Shown in pieces: positions 10,454 to 21,012 of a DNA stretch of 64,000 nucleotides; within the stretch, counting starts at the first letter, position 1; every line of letters starts with the position of its first letter. The translations under genes were made by a program, and so were the position numbers. The stretch lies in NCBI GenBank assembly GCA_000149265.1, contig AACT01015415.1, positions 1 to 64,000 of the forward strand, given 5' to 3'. Source of the DNA: Ciona savignyi (Eukaryota; Chordata; Ascidiacea; Phlebobranchia; Cionidae). Under the pieces are notes generated by a model that made no database searches, had not been told where the DNA came from, and saw only the letters and a list, made by a program, of their open reading frames with translations.

Positions 10454-13006
10454 TCAATGCACATGTGATTCCAGGGCAGACAGGACATCTTTGATCTTGT
10501 TTCTGTAAATAAAGATTATTTAAGTTATCCGGTGTATATGATACTGCCCTAAATCACAAACATCACACCAGTTCTAATATTCATTATTGTTGTCCACTGC
10601 ATTTACCAGCAGCGGGAGGTAAAACATAAAGATCATGTAACTTGCTATTTTGACAGGGGTGCAGAAATAATGATCTTGGTAAAAGTATGCATGTTGGTAT
10701 GGTTATTATGCTTGTTACAAGTATGTGTTTTAAATTCTTACTAAGATGAATTTTAGTTCTCAGTAGGGCTGTGGGTGGGACAATTGGAAACTTTGCACTA
10801 AGCTAATATGCAAGACAGTATAACAGTATGTATAATATGCTAATATGTAAAAGTTAACGGAACCACACAAACATTTTGGCTGCGATTCTGTAGGCTGGTT
10901 CCATGGCATCATCCAACTCTTCAGCATGTGCAACGAGCGAATACATCGATTTCACAGATTCGTCCACAGCCGTTCCCATTTCAGTAATGACGTCGCTGCA
11001 CGTCTGTATGTTCCCTACAGATAAAGCAGTGATCTGAAATAAATAGATTTTGATGATAAATTAATAAACCCGCATAGAATGCATAAAAACTGGATATTTT
11101 AAGTCATAATAAGTGAGGTAACTAAAACACAGTGACTTTGTATTCGACCGATTAGCTTGGTGGGTTGGTGCATGACATTTCAGCTGAACGGTTGCAGGTT
11201 CGAAACTGGTCATTTATAAAGCATTGGGTCTAAAATTAAAGGAATGTCTTAATCAGACACAATATACTGCAAACCACCCAACTGATAAGTCGATGATGTT
11301 TCATCCACAGGAATAACAAGATTATCCAATCGATGGAAATATGAACATTATCCAAATTACTGTAGTTTAGGTGATTGGTTCACATAATTGTTTTACAAGA
11401 CTCTGGCAAGTGCACTTTTACCTTGTTAAGCTTAGCTGACATCTGGTGTATAACAGCATCCACACTGTGGGTCAGTTTGTCACATTCAGTTTCCAACTCA
11501 TTGATAATACTGCCATCGATGATTGGCATGTTGCTTCGTTTGTTGAACATTCCATCAGTGAGACTGCTGGTGGGTGACAGCTCAGTCAAACTGTCCAAGT
11601 CGCTACCATGTGATGAGGCTGAGGAAAGAATGCCAAGTTTTATTGGAATGATGCACATTGTTGTTATGATGAATAATAAAATATTAGTGGTGTTTTGTTG
11701 CTTTACCTTCACTAGGATACCTTCAGTTTTACTCGATGATGGTTTGTTATTTATTCCGTAGATGCAAGGTGAAGAAAAAAACTACAATGAACTTTAGTGA
11801 TAAGAAAAAAGCAGTAAAGGAAAAAGCAAAAAAACTGCACATAGCAGATTATTTTACTTTGATGTTACAATAATTTATAAAATAAAAAGGGCTGTGTCTT
11901 AACCTTGGTTACTTGGCTCAGATATTCCGTCAAACAGCAGTTAAGGCCTCATAATCATATCTTGCAACACACTGCAACAGCTTTACTATCTTTGTTATGG
12001 GTGTAATGTCCTAAGTTTGCTTCTTATCCTCGGAATAAACATAAATATCTTATTCTTAAGTCTGTAATTAATAAAGGCGACAGTTCCAACATATAATGCT
12101 GGATAAACATAATAATTATAAGATTTTAGAAAAGTTTAACTATTTTAGATTTTGTTAAGATTGTTTGTAGTTCATGAAATAGTGTTGATTTTTTATGTAC
12201 AAAGTGTTAATTACAAAAATCGCTTCAAGCACATTGTTTTAGTTTCACATAATTGAAAGTGAGTTTTCTTTTACCTGTTTCCTAATTTTATTAGGTTTGT
12301 AACTAAGAAAATAAACTAAAATCTTACAAACACTAAACAGTGTCTGAATGATTTGTTCATATTTTCCACATCCACATTTAAGGCTTTAATAAATCTTACA
12401 AACTTCCTATATGCATATATGCTGGAGAGTAGATGGGGTGCCTCTAAATACTACAGGATTGCTTGGATCACTTAGAGCGCTTGGATCACTTAGATTGCTA
12501 TGGAAAGTAATTCTAACCCTGTCCCAAACACTAATCTCAACCCCAGAACTAACTTTAACCCAAACCCTAACATTTATATCATGGCTTTTGTAATTACGAA
12601 GTATAGTAAGCGATCCAAGCGCTCCATGCGATCCAAGTGCTCCAAGTGATCCTGTAGTATTTAGAGGTAGTGTATGTATATTAATACATAAGAATTGACT
12701 ATTTTTATAAAATGTTTACTTTAATAAACCACAAGTTATTAAGGTTTGCAAAAGTTCTAAATATTTCAATTCTGTAAACATGGTACCTGAATATATATGA
12801 TTGGCAAAATCCTTTGAAACAAAAGACATCTGTCCGCCTTTCAGGGTTACAGTTCCTGTACGGAGCAAGGAATTCACAAATAAGTCATCTTCAGTCAATG
12901 GTTGTGTTGTTTCTGTGCTGGATTGCGTATTTTCGCTCAATGGTTCATCTTGTTCTATTGTAGAATGCTGGTGAATATCGGACCCTTCTTCATTATTGAC
13001 TTCCAT
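10454..13006 (-). CDS. BORCS6: BLOC-1-related complex subunit 6 (lyspersin), 4 exons
   Basis: BORCS6 is a subunit of BORC, the lysosome-surface complex that recruits ARL8 and moves lysosomes outward. Exons: 13006-12787, 11618-11422, 11033-10873, 10502-10454. All junctions are GT/AG, phases close to 208 codons plus stop. The first ~100 residues are acidic, Ser/Thr-rich and poorly conserved. The C-terminal helical part is diagnostic: LETECDKLTHSVDAVIHQM, ALSVGNIQTCSDVITEMG, VDESVKSMYSLVAHAEEL, matching vertebrate BORCS6. The human protein is longer only in the disordered N-terminus. Intron 1 carries an inverted-repeat miniature element and SINE relics. It is the first of three same-strand genes, followed by TBC1D7 and CWC25. 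Confidence 0.88.
11150..11335 (+). repeat. Degenerate SINE-A copy
   Basis: The tRNA-like head is recognisable (gttgcaggttcgaaactggtc) with fragments of the body. It lies in BORCS6 intron 2. Confidence 0.45.
11955..12060 (+). repeat. Degenerate SINE-A 3' part
   Basis: Weak match to the SINE-A 3' half (caacacactgcaacagct, then ggaataaacataaatatctt) in BORCS6 intron 1. Confidence 0.3.
12441..12667. mobile_element. Miniature inverted-repeat element in BORCS6 intron 1
   Basis: A 227-bp palindromic element. Its ends are a perfect 19-bp inverted repeat (cctctaaatactacaggat at 12441-12459; its complement at 12649-12667). The pairing continues imperfectly inward through iterated cttggatcactta-type words for about 60 bases. 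The loop is C/A-rich (aaccctgtcccaaacac). No coding capacity. No clear target duplication was found, so the transposon superfamily stays open. Confidence 0.65.
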
Positions 13007-13392
13007 TTTAAATATCAGATTACGCTTTACAATGGCAACATTTTACGTATGAAATGACAAATCGAGAACTTGGTAGTTGATGGAATGACCTGTTATTTAA
13101 GACCGACGACGTGATTCATAATAAATCTTATTATTCTATCGCATTTTTGTAAGACAAGAATCCCCTTAACCGAAAACTACTCGTTTAGTTTTGTCAGTCA
13201 AAAGGGGTGTACTATATTTGGGGTAAACGTATTTATGCTGCTTATTTCTAAGTAACATTATTAATTTTTAAAATTACTGACCTTACAAAACGAATTAATT
13301 TCACTTTGATTTTTTGGCCCCTCGCTATTGCAGGTATATTCGGTACCCAAATCATTGGGTAGAACGCGTTATCGAATTAAGGTTAAAACTTG

Positions 13393-13627
13393 TGTCGACT
13401 TTCAGCAACTGGTCACTAGCTAGTTGGTTGTGTTCTTGAGAAAGTTACTTAACGGGAATTGGTTAAACCCAGCGGAATGATGCGTTCCACAAAATTGAAG
13501 AAACATGTGAATCATACACACCGCTCCGGCAACCCGACGGTGGGCGCGAAGCGATCTGACGATTGCCCGTATGTTAACCCCCCTGGTTTTCCCATTCACG
13601 GGGATAAACATGAATAAACTATCCTAT
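13393..13627 (+). repeat. SINE-A copy, 5'-truncated
   Basis: It starts inside the tRNA-like head (actttcagcaactggtc) and keeps the rest of the body, including caacccgacggtgggcg and cacggggataaacatgaa. Confidence 0.75.
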
Positions 13628-13924
13628 TCTAAAACAAGGGGAGTTCCCGCTATCTCGAGGATTCTAAAAAGGGCACATTTTTAGACTGTTTGGCGTTATC
13701 GCCTATAGGCTATATCTCCGTAATGGAATGAAACATTATTTCATGTTTAAGACAGTTAAAGGTGTAGGCTTGGAAGCATTCCGGAAACTGTTCTGGCCTT
13801 TAACATGTCTAATATTGGTCGTTATTATTCCTTCGCCACTTCGATGTCAATTCCGACCATTGCAACGAGTAAGACAGCCTGAAGTAAACTTACTTTAGAA
13901 ATTATCTTCAAAATTAAAAAAAAT

Positions 13925-13996
13925 GGGCCCGTCCGGGATTTGAACCCGGGACCTCTCGCACCCAAAGCGAGAATCATGCCCCTAGACCAACGGGCC
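13925..13996 (-). tRNA. tRNA-Pro (TGG)
   Basis: A 72-nt cloverleaf: acceptor stem ggcccgt/acgggcc, anticodon loop tttgggt (anticodon TGG, proline), T arm with gggttcaaatccc, discriminator C. A T-rich run (attttttt) follows on the minus strand as a Pol III terminator. It is identical over 72 nt to the copy at 14163 in the opposite orientation. Confidence 0.92.
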
Positions 13997-14162
13997 ACAT
14001 GGTAAACATTGCTAAACATTCCATATTTAAAAAGAAAGTGTCGCTCAAACGAAGATACTTCAAACTTGTGAAGTGCTTCGAATTGTAGCGAATTAAACCG
14101 GAGCCTCATTATTTTCCTGTTTTGGACTTCTCTATCATATTCTGGGTTATGGTATTACCAGC

Positions 14163-14234
14163 GGCCCGTTGGTCTAGGGGCATGATTCTCGCTTTGGGTG
14201 CGAGAGGTCCCGGGTTCAAATCCCGGACGGGCCC
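14163..14234 (+). tRNA. tRNA-Pro (TGG), inverted duplicate
   Basis: All 72 nt are identical to the minus-strand gene at 13925-13996, 166 bases away, so the pair forms a large inverted repeat. A run of five Ts follows within a few bases of the 3' end. Confidence 0.92.
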
Positions 14235-14379
14235 GGTTTTTAATATTTAAAAAAATAATCACTTAAGCCAATTCGTGACGTTTTTCTAAAGTTCTGCTTA
14301 TCTTGTACAGTACGAAACTTATTTTAAAGGTAAAGGAAATTCATAGAACTTTTGCTAACATTTTCTGCCCGAAATCAAC

Positions 14380-15165
14380 ATTACTTTTCTCCGCTCTGGG
14401 GAATACCCATGGTCTTATTACACAAAAATGTAATTTCTATATATCTAGATCAGGGGTGTGCAACATACGGTCCGCGGGCCACAGCACGGCCCGCGGTACC
14501 TATTTACGTGGCCCGCTACAGACTTCGTGCTTCGTAGCCTATTCATTAAAGAACTTTCACTGATTTGTAACGGCATCATTGGCATTTTTGACTACAGTAT
14601 AAAGATACGTTACACTGCCATTAAATTCCGTCTATAGTACTGTGACGACTTCCCATTGTTACATCACATTCACAATGTACATTGCATTTTCTGGCAGTGG
14701 TACAGTATTACGTGATATTAGTGTGTACAATACTCCATTGGGCAACACAATCAAATTGTAGTTTGCCTGATTTGCCAAAGACAGCAAGATGTATTTCATT
14801 CATGGTTACAAAAAGGACACAAACTGAGCTGTAAGATAACTAAAGCAATTGCCGAAAAAGGAAAGCCGTCATAAAAAAATTATAAATTGTTCGATGGTAT
14901 GGCCCGCGGTATCTCTATACTTGTACGTTGTGGCCCATTGCGCAAAACAGTTGCACGCCCCTGATCTAGATTATGTTTCTAACATTGCTTGAAGTTTCAA
15001 ATCGATTCGACGACTCCTTCTTTAAGATGTCGGTGCGACATGACATGCCAGTCACAATCACGTTCAAGGACAAATCTTAATTTGTAGGTTATTTTCCTTG
15101 ATTTTTTAGTTTTATTTTTGCCGAGTAATATAAGTTTTTTCGGTTTGCAAAAGACTTTTACCGAT
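14380..15165 (+). repeat. Solo ~330-bp repeat unit split by a hAT-like element
   Basis: Sequence on both sides of the miniature element at 14451-14963 matches the ~330-bp unit of the arrays at 16.4 and 21.5 kb. Upstream is ggggaataccc...atatctaga; downstream are gttgcttgaagtttc-like text, then gatgtcggtgcgacatgac and gccagtcacaatcac. The element thus landed in an existing repeat unit. Confidence 0.55.
14451..14963. mobile_element. Non-autonomous hAT-like element, 513 bp
   Basis: Its ends are caggggtgtgcaac and gttgcacgcccctg, nearly perfect inverted repeats of hAT type. It is flanked by a perfect 8-bp target duplication, atctagat (14443-14450 and 14964-14971). Inside there are ggcccgcgg words near both ends and no transposase frame. 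Confidence 0.88.
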
Positions 15166-15409
15166 CTTTATTTTTATGGATTGGAACATAGTTTTGTGGA
15201 TTATTAAATATTCATTTTGATTGAACAAAAATTTCCGGATTGTCGTTATGGGACAACGTAGAATCAACCTATACATTCCACACTAATAATGATGGTTTTA
15301 ATTTTGACCTATACATATGCGGTAACTTCCACTTCATCGCTTGTAAGTACATTCTAACGAGTGGCACTTTCGATTTTAAATAGGGAATGTTCAGTGGAGT
15401 ATTACCGGC

Positions 15410-15486
15410 GGCCCGTTGGTCTAGACTCTAGGGGCATGATTCGCTTTGGGTGCGAGAGGTCCCGGGTTCAAATCCCGGACGGGCCC
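15410..15486 (+). pseudogene. Damaged tRNA-Pro (TGG) copy
   Basis: This copy shares the acceptor stem, anticodon loop and T arm with the two intact tRNA-Pro genes, and also the upstream attaccggcg context. The D arm carries a 7-nt insertion (actctag, echoing the adjacent tctag). The 5' side of the anticodon stem has lost two bases (gattctcgc became gattcgc). A T4 run follows. Probably inactive, although the anticodon stem can still pair with one G-T wobble. Confidence 0.75.
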
Positions 15487-16218
15487 TTTTACTTTTAGTA
15501 CAAAAATACGTAATGACGGCAATTCGTAACGTTTCTCATAAGTTTTCACATATAGAAAAAATCATATATAATTTATACACTGTTATTCTTATTTGTTTCT
15601 TTATTTAAAAGAAAATAGTATAGCCCAATAATTTATTTACCGGACTACGAATAGTTTATTTTTTAAAATTAATTTAACTTCCCGACTATAGGTGCTGGCT
15701 CCTAACACCTGTATTTGTGAGAAGTTGCAGTATGATTAGACGGCTTCTCTTATTTAGAGTTTGAAATAACGCGTCATTATCAAAAACTTGAGGAATTTAT
15801 TCAATATGACACGGGAATAATCGCGATCACGAAATGTAAATTACGTTTTTCTAAGGAAAAACATACATGTCCAACTAAATATTCACTGAATTATCCAATG
15901 TAAGACATAAAAACAACATTTAACAAATTGTGACTCCAACTTAACAATAAAATGGATTCGATAAATTTAAAACTCACTAACTAAAGCTTTAACTAACTTA
16001 TAAGCATTCGCTGAGCAAACGAGCGATTTATACTTTGTTAAAATGATGGAAATAAAGTGGATCTTCCGCGTAGATACAGGATTTAATCATCCGCATTTAT
16101 TATCTGCGCTTATTATCTGCGAATATCTGTTGTATTGTAGTGTTACTGTTGTTATAGTCTCTTTCCGTTAGGGTTGTTGAAATGCAAGCTTAAAGGAATA
16201 AACCCAATATAAACTAGA
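15487..16218. other. Non-coding stretch
   Basis: AT-rich sequence without convincing coding frames, splice signals or recognised repeats. A short echo (atccgcatttattatctgcg followed by cttattatctgcg, near 16090) is the only internal structure I noticed. Confidence 0.3.
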
Positions 16219-17200
16219 CAGTGTTAACCTCGTGTTTTACCACCACTATTTGTAAAACACATGGTGTATGCCATATATTAATGCTACAGGGTTCCTAACC
16301 ACAATTTGTATTTTATACACTGAGTAGGTAGTTTGTTTCTACAAGCATAAACGTATGGGTCTCATAGTTATTAAACCAAACTTCGTTTCCATGTTTAGTT
16401 GAAAAAATCTTTTCAAGCGCTGTAGTGGAAAAAAATAGATGTCGGGACGCAATGCCATGCCCGTCACAATCATTATTTGAGACAAAATCTTATTTTTTAG
16501 GGTATGTCCCTAAGTATTTTTGTATTTCTTTCACAAGTGTTATATCAGTGACTAATGCACTTACATTCCACTATATCTGATTAAAATTGGAGCAGCAGTT
16601 TAACCGCTATGCATAAAAAAAGATATTTAGAAAAATACCGCTTTGGTTTTTAACGTCCCAGGGAAATTCCATCAAATTTATCACTCAACATTTTGATTTC
16701 TGCATATCTAGACCATGTTGTCTAACCGATCACCAAGTTTTATTTCGATTCTATTCCTTATTTTGGTAGATGTTAGGGCGACACGGCATACCTGTCACAA
16801 TCATTATTTGAGAACAAGATCTTTTTTAGGGTATTTCCCTAGATCACTTTTGTATTTCTTCTAAGTGTTATATCAGTGACTAATGAACTTACATTTCACC
16901 AAATCTGATTAAAATTGAGGCAGCCGTTCTAGCGCTATGCCGCAAAAAAAAACTTTTTAGAAAAAAAATACCGTTTTGGTTTTTAACCTCCTAGGGGAAT
17001 TCCCCTGGATTTATCACACAAAATTTTGGTTTCTGCCTATCTAGACCATGTTGCCTCACAGATTACCAAGTTTAATTACGATTCCATTATTCCTTCTGGT
17101 AGATGTCGGGACGACATGCTATGCCTATCAAGCGTTTGACGAAGAAAAAAACGAAAAAAACGGACAAAAACAATATGTGTCCCATTTTTTTAAATGTGAC
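16219..17200 (+). repeat. Composite repeat A: head plus tandem ~330-bp units
   Basis: A ~180-bp head (ccaccactatttgtaaaaca, ccacaatttgtattttatac) is followed by two to three copies of a unit about 330 bp long. The phrase ggtagatgt(c/t)(g/a)g recurs near 16438, 16765 and 17099. Each unit contains cctgtcacaatcattatttg, a ttaacgtcccaggg-like block and tgcatatctagaccatgtt. It ends with acggacaaaaacaatatgtg. No coding frame. The same order of parts occurs again at 21013-22375. Confidence 0.7.
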
Positions 17201-17436
17201 CCATAATAAACACAGAAGAATATAAATCAAATATCTTAGTTTGCGGTATTAATAATAGCAATCCGTTCACATCAGATTGGCTTTGCTAACCATAGATTAA
17301 ATGTATGACCCATTTTGTGACATTTTATAATAAGGTCATAAACTAAAAACACGCCTTTTAGGTTAAACAACATAAAAAGAAAAGAGGATAAAAGGGCAAA
17401 TACGAGAAAATAATGACGTCACGTAAAACAGGAATA

Positions 17437-17580
17437 ACTAGAGAGTGCCATCGACGTGTTCAACCACCACTATTTGTAAAACACATGTCGTATGCCATAT
17501 ATTAATGCAAGGAGGGTCCCTAACCACAATTTGTATTTTATACACTGAGTATATGGTTTGTTTCTACAAACAATCGCTTC
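17437..17580 (+). repeat. Solo head of the composite repeat
   Basis: Only the head block is present (ccaccactatttgtaaaaca, atgccatatattaatgc, gtattttatacactgagtat). It starts about 240 bases after the tail of composite repeat A. Confidence 0.6.
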
Positions 17581-17747
17581 TCGGCTCTTTGAAGTAGAAA
17601 TTTAACCCTTTTCCACAGCTATAGCTTAAGGCAAGATTCTTCTGCCATTTACCTATAGCTTATAGTGAAATAAAAATCTGATCTTTGTGCTTCATCGCGT
17701 GGATTTATTATTTGTCCCAAGCAAGCCGACTTACAAGGTACCTAGAG

Positions 17748-18052
17748 CAGTGGTTCTCAAACTTTTTAGAGTAGGGACCCACCATTAATTACCACAATTT
17801 ATGGCGACCCAATTAGCTTTATATATAGTTGTTGTTGGTTTCTAGGTTACGCTATCGTTGCAAAGGAACATACCTCTGGGATCACGCCACGATTCAATAT
17901 TGTGTGATGTCACAATTTGATAATTTCCACTTGATTTTTGTATAGGAAATAGCCAGTATAGTTAATCAGAGCTTTCTATAACTTTTCACGACCCACCAAG
18001 ATTCCTTTCGCGACCCACCGGTGGGTCGCGACCCACAGTTTGAGAAACGCTG
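17748..18052. mobile_element. Non-autonomous hAT-like element, 305 bp
   Basis: The ends are cagtggttctcaaact and agtttgagaaacgctg, typical hAT inverted termini. A perfect 8-bp target duplication, acctagag, flanks it (17740-17747, 18053-18060). The ends also carry complementary gacccacc words. No coding capacity. Confidence 0.9.
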
Positions 18053-18069
18053 ACCTAGAGTATTGCCAC

Positions 18070-18346
18070 CCTAACATATAGCTGCCACCAATTTTTTTTT
18101 TACTGAGCCAAGTTTATAACCCATGATGTGCTCGTCACAAGGACCGTTTTTTTTGTATAAGAGTCGGTATATGTATTGGTCGCGTTAACCATTTGGCCAC
18201 ACTACCATACAGAGTAAGTTGCATTTTTTACCGGGCAAGGTTTCGAATCCATTATGGGCTCGTTATCAAGACCATTTTTGTAGTGAATTTGTATATGTAT
18301 CGGTCTCGTTAACCATTAGGCCACACGACCGTACAGTTGGTTGCAA
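18070..18346 (-). repeat. Two tandem copies of a second tRNA-like SINE (family B)
   Basis: Read on the minus strand, each ~135-bp copy begins with a tRNA-like A box (gtgtggccgaatggttaac-type), then cgaccgatacatatac. It ends with a B-box-like ggattcgaaacc region and 'acgagcccat'. The A box resembles tRNA-Ser or tRNA-Leu. The copies occupy about 18070-18210 and 18211-18346. The family name is mine. Confidence 0.55.
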
Positions 18347-18920
18347 TTTCCAGGAAATCCGAACAACTTTTCAGTGTTACCGACCACTAGCGGTAATAGT
18401 AAATTGGCGCAGATCCATGCGCTTACGTTCTCCCAGTATTTAAGGACTTTAGGGCATTCGCAAAAAAATATGAAACGACGTTTCTTTATCTCCTTTACAG
18501 AAGACACAAAGACTCGAGTCTACTTTCTCAAATTTATAAAGAATGTCATTGGTGACTATGGCTTTTAGATAAAATGAGTTTTTATAAATATTTTCCCATA
18601 ACTCGGTGGGTGGGGGTGTAGCGTTTGTGTCTTTAACCCATTCAAGTTCTTTTTTCCTTGGCCGTATTTGTAAGTGTTCGGAGATCCAAATGTAAGAATT
18701 TTGACAGTTTCAGACTTGCCGTACCGTACGCCAGCGCTGGGGTCGTAATATCAGTTAAAGCATCATTAAGTGGTTTTTGAATTGCTAATATAAGCTTAAT
18801 GTATTCGATAAAGTCGGTATTATTAAGCAATAAACTTAGCATTCTAGCTACTTCGTCGTAGGGTATTGCGACCAGGATTGGTTGAGCAGTGCGTGGACAA
18901 TGTATCAACAGCACCATCTC
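18347..18920 (-). mobile_element. LINE relic with reverse-transcriptase-associated zinc knuckle
   Basis: On the minus strand the pieces LWENIYKNSFYLKAIVTN, SSLCVFCKGDKETSFHIF and ECPKVLKYWENVSAW read like the zinc-binding C-terminal domain found after the reverse transcriptase in non-LTR retrotransposons. A frameshift separates the second and third pieces. Further minus-strand sequence up to ~18920, and perhaps ~19100, may belong to it. It is a fragment with no intact domain. Confidence 0.6.
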
Positions 18921-19364
18921 ACGAAGATATCGCCACAGGTTTGTATTGTCTTTGAAAATGCTTTATTTGCAGCAACCGATTATCTGCAATATAGAGACCA
19001 TTCTCACAGAAACTTAACAAGTAAACCGTTCACACGGATTGTTTCAACGAGTAATATGCTAAATGGTTCCTTCCCGGGTAATATACACTATAGAAAATAA
19101 ATTCTGATGTGAGAATCGCTCAAAATTCTTGCGCCAACTAACTCAGCTCTTCCAAATCGATTGTAAGCAACTACGTATATCCTGTTCCCACAGATATATT
19201 ATTATTAAATAATGCAGCAAAGCAGCTTGCGAATGTCGTTAAACAATAGACAGCTGTGGTATAAATATACAACTCTTCTATGAAGATATTCACTTTGCAA
19301 AAGTACCAAAACAAGGTAAGTTTGGTGTTGTTGGATTTTTTTGCATTTAGCTTTTGTGGTCGAT

Positions 19365-19545
19365 AGCTGGTCGGGTGTGTTATAAGGCACTTAGCTTTAC
19401 TAAAAGTGAATGAACGTCTAAATCATTTTCAACACCCTGTAGTAGCTCCGGCAATCCGACGGTGGTCATAAAGTTATCTCACGGTTGCCCGTGTGATATA
19501 TGTCCCGCGTATTTCATTCACGGAGATAAAACATAATTGTTCCAT
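19365..19545 (+). repeat. Degenerate SINE-A copy
   Basis: The SINE-A 3' half is recognisable (gctccggcaatccgacggtgg, gttgcccgtgtgata, attcacggagataaaacat) just upstream of the small secreted-peptide gene. Confidence 0.5.
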
Positions 19546-19568
19546 TCATTTTAACTTTATATTTGCAG

Positions 19569-20227
19569 ATGAACAAGTTCATTCTCGTGGCTGTTTTGAT
19601 TGGTTTGTTGATGATTACGAACGAAAGTGTGGGTCGACGTCGTCGACGTCGTCGCACCGATGTTAGTAAGTACCATATCCAGTTTTGTTTTATTTTATTA
19701 AAAATATTTTACAATAGGAAATTTGCCGGTCACACGTATATTCATCGAAACAAGTTTCCCAATAATATTCAAATGTTTTTTTTGTATTATCAAAATGATT
19801 TTTTACTGCCCTTGTGTTGTGTGCTGTATATCACCAGGTATTCTTGAATTTACAAAAATATAACACTTTATTTATTTATTCACAGACGAAAGACCACAAC
19901 AAGGTTGGTGATGGTTGAATATTTTACATTTTTATACTTTAAAAATATAATCATCAATTTCTGATTTTAGAATCCGATAGCGATTTGATGGAGATACTTA
20001 TGGATGAAGAAGAGTCCATTCTCCAAGGTAAACAAACTCACGATCCAAGTTACTGTAGTATAAATCTTATTAGAGGTATTGTACGTTGGGTTTTCCAGAC
20101 ATTATAGTATTGGGACCAGTGATAGTGGGTCAAAAACAAAACTAGCGTATACGGCATTTAACGTATTTCTATTTTACTGTTTATTTCAGATGATAAAGAG
20201 AAGATGGATGGATGGTATCAACAGTAA
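19569..20227 (+). CDS. Small secreted arginine-rich peptide precursor, 4 exons
   Basis: Exons 19569-19665, 19886-19903, 19971-20027 and 20190-20227 join in phase to 69 codons plus stop. Every junction is GT/AG. Residues 1-22 are a strong signal peptide (MNKFILVAVLIGLLMITNES, then VG). Seven consecutive arginines follow immediately, then TDVN and an acidic C-terminal half (SDSDLMEILMDEEESILQ, DDKEKMDGWYQQ). A cationic stretch paired with an anionic piece suggests a host-defence or neuroendocrine peptide precursor, but I do not recognise a family and there are no cysteines. An acceptor (atatttgcag) directly precedes the ATG, so the leader is spliced or trans-spliced. AATAAA follows at 20377. 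The repeated cgtcgacgtcgtcg codons could expand by slippage. Confidence 0.72.
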
Positions 20228-20376
20228 TCAAATTACATCTGCGAAGGTTTGTAAATTACGTTTCAAGCATTTATCTACAAAATACTTTCGTCGCAATGAA
20301 AAAGTCTTTCTTACTACGTCGCCATTCTAAATGGCACAGTTTGAACTGCTGGTTACTAACTTATGATTTAATCACA

Positions 20377-20382
20377 AATAAA
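20377..20382 (+). terminator. Poly(A) signal of the arginine-rich peptide gene
   Basis: AATAAA lies 150 bases after the stop codon at 20225-20227. Confidence 0.5.
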
Positions 20383-20809
20383 GACTTAAGAGCAATGTTG
20401 CAATCCTTTTGTTTTAACTTAACTAAGTATATGGAGTAGGAATTGCTAATTGGGTTTAAGCTTCGCCACATTGCTCCAACTCCACCCAGGCAGCAGATAG
20501 GCCATGTACAAGTGTCCAACTGCCTCCTCCTATCCTACCCGTGATAGAAATAAACATCACCTGTATATGTGGTTTGTCATAGAATACTTGGGTTTAAAAC
20601 AATATTTTGTTAACAGGCAAGGAACAGATAAAGAAAATTGAAATTCTTGCTTGAAATCGTATTCGCAATAAAATCTACCATTTTGTGTTAAAATGTTAAT
20701 TGGTCTTCATAGTCAGGCGCGAACAATAGAATATAACGCCGCCGTAGATAGAACCCTCGTGTTCCTGTGTACTAGACATGTAATAAAAAGACAATTAGCG
20801 TCCCGAATA

Positions 20810-20990
20810 GCGTGTTATTGTTAGTGTGCTGGCTTTTAGCCGATATGTTGTGAGTTCGAAACTGTATATACTTCCAAATATAGCTCTGCTAATGTGTGTT
20901 AAGTTTTATTTGTGAGGTACTTTCAAGTTTCTTTGTTCGATATAATTCTTCAACGTTTCCCCATTTACAGGGATAAAATATTAATTTATT
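20810..20990 (+). repeat. Very degenerate SINE-A copy
   Basis: A weak tRNA-like head (gtgagttcgaaactg) and a 3' end (tttccccatttacagggataa) are in the right order. The rest of 20440-21012 shows no other structure that I can name. Confidence 0.3.
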
Positions 20991-21012
20991 ATATTACGCA
21001 AAATATTCAATA

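Noticed and set aside
12510-12580. Telomere-like ccctaac words
   Set aside because: They form the loop of the inverted-repeat element and are not a tandem telomeric array.
13825-14109. Minus-strand open frame across the tRNA-Pro gene
   Set aside because: The frame simply reads through the tRNA and its flanks; the tRNA fold explains the conserved part.
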